Positions 60,286-64,000 of a DNA stretch of 64,000 bases are shown here, piece by piece. A program made the translations under genes and the position numbers. This stretch comes from SVEL01 sp045123575 (GTDB lineage Bacteria; Bacillota; Clostridia; Lachnospirales; Lachnospiraceae). The DNA lies in contig JBGVKG010000062.1 in the NCBI GenBank assembly GCA_045123575.1, positions 1-64,000 of the forward strand, given 5' to 3'. The notes below the pieces were generated by a model. That model saw nothing but the letters and a program-made list of their open reading frames with translations, was not told where the DNA came from and did no database searches. Each line of letters starts with the position of its first letter. The stretch's first letter is position 1.

Positions 60286-61821
60286 TCAACTATAAGCATT
60301 CATTAAGGTTTCTGGAACCTTTATTTTGAAATCAATTAATCCATACCTTGCGTAACGTTTACTAGTAGTACCAACCATACATTTTCCTCTATCAGAAAGA
60401 GCTTTACTGACCAGCTTCATTCCATCCGCATATTGCATTAACTCCAAATAATGCCCCTCCAATAAGATTGGCGTTGGTAATTGATATTTCACTCCAGTTC
60501 CAACAGAGTAATTAGTTATCACAAAAAAATCTATGGTCTTAGGTACAATTCCTTCATATTCCATACCAAAGTATTCTGATAATATCTCGTTATGTTCTTC
60601 AACATATTTCTTGGCCCATTCCAATTGAGAGTATGCTTTTCTTAACATCTCATCCAAATTAGTTATATCTCTTTCAGAATCAACCGGAATTTTATATTTT
60701 AATTCAATCACCTGCAAATGGTTATTTAACCTATCATAAACTAACATATCCATTCCTGGTCTAATTTCTTGCTCCTTATTCAAATTTTTAGCAACCACAA
60801 ATCTTTTATTTACAATTTCTTTTATCCTATTTTTTTGCTCTGTCTCAAACATATTCTGCTCTATCTCATATTGCTTAGAATGACGTTTTGATAATATTCT
60901 TAAAGCATTTACTGCTGGTCTCTGCATACTAAAAATTCCCTCTGAGAGCATAATTTCATCATTGCCCATTTCAAACAAATAATTTAATGATAAATCTGCA
61001 TTTTTGTCATCCATTTTATATGTAAAAAAATCAACCGCATCTTCAACCTTTTCTCTACATATTCCCGATTCTTCAATTAACATATCTACTAACTTATCTC
61101 TTTTACATTTAATAATCCCTTCATCTCCCGGAATCAGAATATGATTATTAAGCATTCTTCTCATTATGTAATTATTTAACCCCGAGGATATCTCCTCATA
61201 GTCTTTTAAAGTAAAGTTCCCAAAATTAAAATTATACGAAAATATAAAATCACTCCTATGAACAGTTTCTATTGCTTTTATATCATTATCATTTTGGAAT
61301 TCTCTCATAACCTCCATAAGTGCATTTTCTTCTAACTTCTTCCTATTCAAAGTATCATACATCTCATGCACTTGGTGACTTGCTTCATCCACATAGTCAA
61401 ACTGAATACAATTTTCAAACATTCTATATGAAACAACCTTTTTGCTATGAAAAAAAGAATATTTAACAAATTCATTATATGCAAATGCTAATCCCATTAA
61501 TTCATATACTTGAACCGCAAGCACCACTTCACTTTGTTCACCATCATTATCGCAATATTCTTGACACCATCTGCATATCCATTTTAAAGATTCTTGAAAA
61601 AATGCGATTTCATCAATATATGTTGCATTTGTTCGGATTAACTTTTTCATATATGTTTGTTTTTTATCATAATCGCTTCTCTGAAACATAGAAAAAAGCA
61701 TTCCTACCTTTATCATTACACATTCTATCGCTTCTTTCACGCTCAATTTAAATAATGCGTTCTTTGCAATATTTTCATCTAAAACCTGTTTTCTTTTATA
61801 TAACTGTTCAAATTCATTCAT
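60286..61821 (-). CDS. Solitary PD-(D/E)xK nuclease-like protein (511 aa)
   Basis: ATG 61821 follows GTGGAG; an earlier in-frame ATG at 61857 is weaker. The long helical N-terminal part (1-320) has no recognised motif. The C-terminal domain shows GMDMLVYD (D358) and VIELKYK (E373, K375), the PD-(D/E)xK active-site pattern, in a NERD/Mrr-like setting. It stands alone between agr and a repeat-rich region, with no partner gene. It may be a defence nuclease or a repair protein. Confidence 0.65.
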   Translation of the reverse strand: MNEFEQLYKRKQVLDENIAKNALFKLSVKEAIECVMIKVGMLFSMFQRSDYDKKQTYMKKLIRTNATYIDEIAFFQESLKWICRWCQEYCDNDGEQSEVVLAVQVYELMGLAFAYNEFVKYSFFHSKKVVSYRMFENCIQFDYVDEASHQVHEMYDTLNRKKLEENALMEVMREFQNDNDIKAIETVHRSDFIFSYNFNFGNFTLKDYEEISSGLNNYIMRRMLNNHILIPGDEGIIKCKRDKLVDMLIEESGICREKVEDAVDFFTYKMDDKNADLSLNYLFEMGNDEIMLSEGIFSMQRPAVNALRILSKRHSKQYEIEQNMFETEQKNRIKEIVNKRFVVAKNLNKEQEIRPGMDMLVYDRLNNHLQVIELKYKIPVDSERDITNLDEMLRKAYSQLEWAKKYVEEHNEILSEYFGMEYEGIVPKTIDFFVITNYSVGTGVKYQLPTPILLEGHYLELMQYADGMKLVSKALSDRGKCMVGTTSKRYARYGLIDFKIKVPETLMNAYS

Positions 61822-62162
61822 ATTTTTCTCCACATAAAAATTAATAAATGCACTCACTCAACTGACCGTGAGGCGTGATTGGATGTCAAAAATGGATATG
61901 AATAAGTGCTGTTATAGGGAATATATCTAAGGGATTTTTAGGTTTATGGGAATAGGTCGAAGGGTATGTATTTCATTCCACTCAAGCATCACCTACATAT
62001 CCCCATTTATGGCAATGAAAATTATCTATGACATTTCTGTGACATTTTCTATGACATTTTTCATTGGCATAATTTTCTATGAGCACTCAACCTTATGGTA
62101 TAAGCACCCGAGATTGGTGCGGATACAACAACTTACTCGAATATCTCATATGTTATCGGTTC

Positions 62163-62295
62163 ATGCTTGTACCCTGCTTGTCCCCTGGCTTGTACCACAG
62201 CTTGTTCACTAGCCTGTTCTCTAACTTGTTCACTCAGCCTGAGCCCTAGCTTGAGCCCAACTTGAGACCTAACCTATGTCCTAACTTGTGTCCTG
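62163..62295. repeat. Degenerate 12-nt tandem repeats (about 11 copies of GCTTGTNCCCTA-like unit)
   Basis: On the plus strand units such as GCTTGTCCCCTG, GCTTGTACCACA, GCTTGTTCACTA and ACTTGTTCACTCA follow each other. The 12-nt period equals four codons and yields repeating residues on the minus strand. Confidence 0.55.
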
Positions 62296-62338
62296 CACTA
62301 ATCTTCGGCACCTCTTCAGCATATCTCCGGCACTCTTC

Positions 62339-62408
62339 ATGCGCGGCATCATGCGTGGTATCATGCGCGGCATCATGCGTGGTATCATGCGCGGTCACCA
62401 CGCATGAT
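62339..62408. repeat. 12-bp tandem repeats (ATGCGCGGCATC / ATGCGTGGTATC) ending in an inverted copy
   Basis: Four full and one partial 12-bp units alternate two sequence versions, giving a 24-bp higher-order unit. The last segment ACCACGCATGAT (62397-62408) is the exact reverse complement of ATCATGCGTGGT (62372-62383), so a 12-bp hairpin can form. It lies downstream of the AlbA/HTH gene. Confidence 0.7.
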
Positions 62409-62460
62409 AATTTTCCTATCAAATTATCTGCTGATTTTTTCGCTGATTATTCTGCTGATT

Positions 62461-62715
62461 TTATTCTTCAGCAGCTAAACGATATTTTCTATTAGTGTTA
62501 GTACCTTCATACTCCACATCAGGCATTTCTTTCAAAAGTACTCTAGTACGTGCAGCACTTAATCCTATAGCATCAGCTATATCGTTTGTTTTTGATAATC
62601 CATTCTGACGTAAATACTCACGAATCATCTTGTAATTATCTTCAGTTTTTCTTCGCCTATTATCTTCGCTTGTTTTCTTCGCTTGTTTTCTTCGTTTGTT
62701 TTTTTGCAAATTCAA
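62461..62715 (-). pseudogene. Out-of-frame C-terminal winged-helix part of the AlbA protein (phase-variable segment)
   Basis: This segment (84 residues, nominal TTG start) reads RRKTEDNYKMIREYLRQNGL and then SKTNDIADAIGLSAARTRV, a winged-helix/HTH usually fused to the C-terminus of AlbA-domain ATP-binding proteins. Here it lies in the +1 frame relative to the upstream gene, and the shift occurs in four tandem 13-bp repeats (62650-62701). Loss of one repeat unit joins the frames. I therefore see it as part of the same gene rather than a separate one. Confidence 0.75.
62650..62701. repeat. Four tandem 13-bp repeats within the AlbA-domain gene
   Basis: Minus-strand units AAACAAACGAAGA, AAACAAGCGAAGA, AAACAAGCGAAGA and TAATAGGCGAAGA are contiguous. 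Because 13 is not a multiple of 3, each gain or loss shifts the reading frame. The present number (4) puts a TAA of the last unit in frame. Confidence 0.85.
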
Positions 62716-63928
62716 GCGATAAACGAGTTCTATCTGGATTATAACTTTCCTCTACAACAGGCATTGGCCATCCTTCATTCTCCCAAACTTGATAAATATC
62801 TGGGATGCCGCTTCCGGCTCTTTCTCCAATACCAATCATATTAAACATCTTCATTAATGTTTTATTTCTCGGATCTGAAATACCACCACGAAGCATCTGT
62901 TTTTTACCAGTACGGATACTACCTGGGTTCTCAATAACCAGCTTATCATCTTCCTTCTTAATCACCACTCCACAAGGTAAGAAATAATCTGTATTAACCA
63001 AGCAATTAACTAATGCTTCTCGAACTGCCTTATGAACTGGAGTATCATCAATTCTTGTAATGCCTTCCAACCTAAAAGGCTTCTTAATATCCTTTGCAAT
63101 TTTGCTATTTACTCTAAAGAAGAAATCAAATACATTACCGCTCCAATCGCCGGAACTAGACTGCAAACGGTCTGTCCAACGTATTGTAGGGTCAAGCATT
63201 TCTCTGTAATCTAAGAAATACTCCGGAAACTCTCTGACAATATGATATTCCTCACCAAACATAAGCAAACCTGCTGTAGTAGGATGTAATTTACCATCCT
63301 CACCATATCCGGCTGCACCTATTCGCTCCAAGTACTCTTCATCCGGTAAATTGTTAAATACATGCTCTGGACGATAGCTTTTATGATGATTTCTGAATCC
63401 CTTTAAAGACTCTGTATCAATTACAGAAATATCAAACTGTTCAACAATCTTCATATCCTCTGTTTCATCAGCAGCATCACGAAGCATACCCTTAATCTCT
63501 GCCTTGGAACAGTGATAATCACCTTCCCAATCTCTACGATAGCAACCACCGAATAAATCATTGTTAATATAAACCGGCTTCTGCTCTCGCTTAGCCCTTG
63601 GCACATAGATAACCAATATGGTATCCCCATTGACCTCGTAAGATTCTACATTTTTATCAGATAACAAATTAATGCTTACTTTCTTGGTATCATGGATTGT
63701 ATTCCAAAAGTTTCGCTTTAACTTGTCTGCATTCTTCAGACCGGTAGTATACCAAGTTCCATCTTGGCGTTCACCAACACCAAGAATAATTACTCCACCA
63801 TTAGAATTAGCAAATGAGGAATATGACTCCCATAATGCTATAGGCAATCCACCTTCTGCCTTTTTTACTTCTCGGCAGTTATCTTCTTTATATTTATCAA
63901 AATTCGACAAATCAAATAAATCTGACAT
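62660..63928 (-). CDS. AlbA_2 (Schlafen-like) domain ATP-binding regulator, truncated by tandem repeats
   Basis: A 422-residue protein in the present frame. An N-terminal AlbA_2/SLFN-like domain (about 15-130; VKKAEGGLPIALWESYSSFA with NSNGGVIILGVGE) is followed by a middle domain and a GHKL-like ATPase part (HKAVREALVNCLVNTDYF, DDKLVIENPGSI, GERAGSGIPDIY). The winged helix normally at the C-terminus is out of frame (62461-62715). AAAGGAG precedes ATG 63928 with a long spacer. Such proteins are regulatory or defence-related; the exact function is unknown. Confidence 0.8.
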   Translation of the reverse strand: MSDLFDLSNFDKYKEDNCREVKKAEGGLPIALWESYSSFANSNGGVIILGVGERQDGTWYTTGLKNADKLKRNFWNTIHDTKKVSINLLSDKNVESYEVNGDTILVIYVPRAKREQKPVYINNDLFGGCYRRDWEGDYHCSKAEIKGMLRDAADETEDMKIVEQFDISVIDTESLKGFRNHHKSYRPEHVFNNLPDEEYLERIGAAGYGEDGKLHPTTAGLLMFGEEYHIVREFPEYFLDYREMLDPTIRWTDRLQSSSGDWSGNVFDFFFRVNSKIAKDIKKPFRLEGITRIDDTPVHKAVREALVNCLVNTDYFLPCGVVIKKEDDKLVIENPGSIRTGKKQMLRGGISDPRNKTLMKMFNMIGIGERAGSGIPDIYQVWENEGWPMPVVEESYNPDRTRLSLEFAKKQTKKTSEENKRR

Positions 63929-64000
63929 ATGAGGTTTTCAACTCCTTTCCTCTATACACATAAACGAATAGTCAACTATTATCAATTCAATTTTTCAGAC

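Larger units (their letters stand above)
61822..62460. other. 640-bp gap between nuclease and AlbA genes with degenerate coding remnant and repeats
   Basis: No intact gene is supported here. About 62110-62273 on the minus strand reads in one frame as VREQASEQAVVQARGQAG followed by YKHEPITYEIFE and a stop. This pattern resembles the repeat tail of AlbA/Fic-type proteins, so the region may be a decayed gene end. The 62163-62408 part is repeat-rich (listed separately). Confidence 0.45.

Noticed and set aside
62339..62408. CRISPR-like array from the 12-bp repeats
   Set aside because: There are no spacers between units and no cas genes nearby; the units are contiguous.
62660..62701. Programmed -1 ribosomal frameshift at the A7 run in the AlbA gene
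   Set aside because: The HTH frame is +1, not -1, relative to the AlbA frame, so a -1 slip at A-AAA-AAA leads to another frame. The 13-bp repeats explain the shift better.

Overview
The window is AT-rich Firmicute DNA. I place it in Clostridia, most likely Lachnospiraceae, from its protein types: an agr-type quorum-sensing locus, a CotJC-like manganese catalase, an InlB-repeat surface protein, hybrid kinases, GGDEF/EAL proteins, and the PcfJ plus PcfK/AcrIIA9 prophage genes common in gut Lachnospiraceae. I cannot name the genus.

Bases 1 to about 33,130 are the right-hand part of a temperate prophage whose left end lies outside the window. Reading right to left on the minus strand, the early genes are a Cro-like regulator, several very small proteins, an anchored SleB-type hydrolase, an HUH Rep initiator, an HNH-like protein, an AcrIIA9/PcfK-family protein, a PcfJ-family protein, SSB and others (28.7 to 18.4 kb). 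The late genes follow: small and large terminase, portal, scaffold, coat, head/neck and tail-tube proteins, a coiled-coil virion protein, a 2018-residue polyvalent protein with a metalloprotease motif and a toxin-nuclease-like domain, and a tail fibre running off the left edge. No tape-measure or contractile-tail genes are visible, and the order fits a short-tailed P22-like virion. The plus-strand lysogeny block (28.8 to 33.1 kb) holds a LexA-like repressor, a YHYH membrane protein, a PUA/EVE-like membrane protein that may act in phage exclusion, and a large serine recombinase. A convergent small membrane gene lies in the same block.

The recombinase ends about 35 bp before the 3' part of a cotJC gene, in frame from codon CAG at 33132. 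The phage is therefore inserted inside a spore-coat/Mn-catalase gene.

The host flank (33.1 to 64 kb) contains a 1592-residue wall-linked InlB-repeat protein; a four-gene ABC-2 exporter operon that appears leaderless; a signalling block (hybrid histidine kinase, double-receiver regulator, sensor GGDEF/EAL protein); an orphan N6-adenine methylase with an N-terminal HTH; a GH13 amylase; a nine-gene agr cluster (LytTR regulator, GHKL kinase, AgrB, AgrD precursor, a secreted 150-residue protein, two FtsX-like permeases, an ATPase and a membrane-anchored protein); a solitary PD-(D/E)xK nuclease; and an AlbA-domain regulator whose C-terminal HTH is out of frame because of four tandem 13-bp repeats, a likely phase-variation switch.

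In the agr block AgrB would process AgrD to a cyclic peptide, the kinase and LytTR protein would sense it, and paired direct repeats upstream of agrB are the probable target. The secreted protein and ABC genes lie downstream on the same strand and are probably the output. All protein identities come from reading motifs and known family architectures, not from searches.
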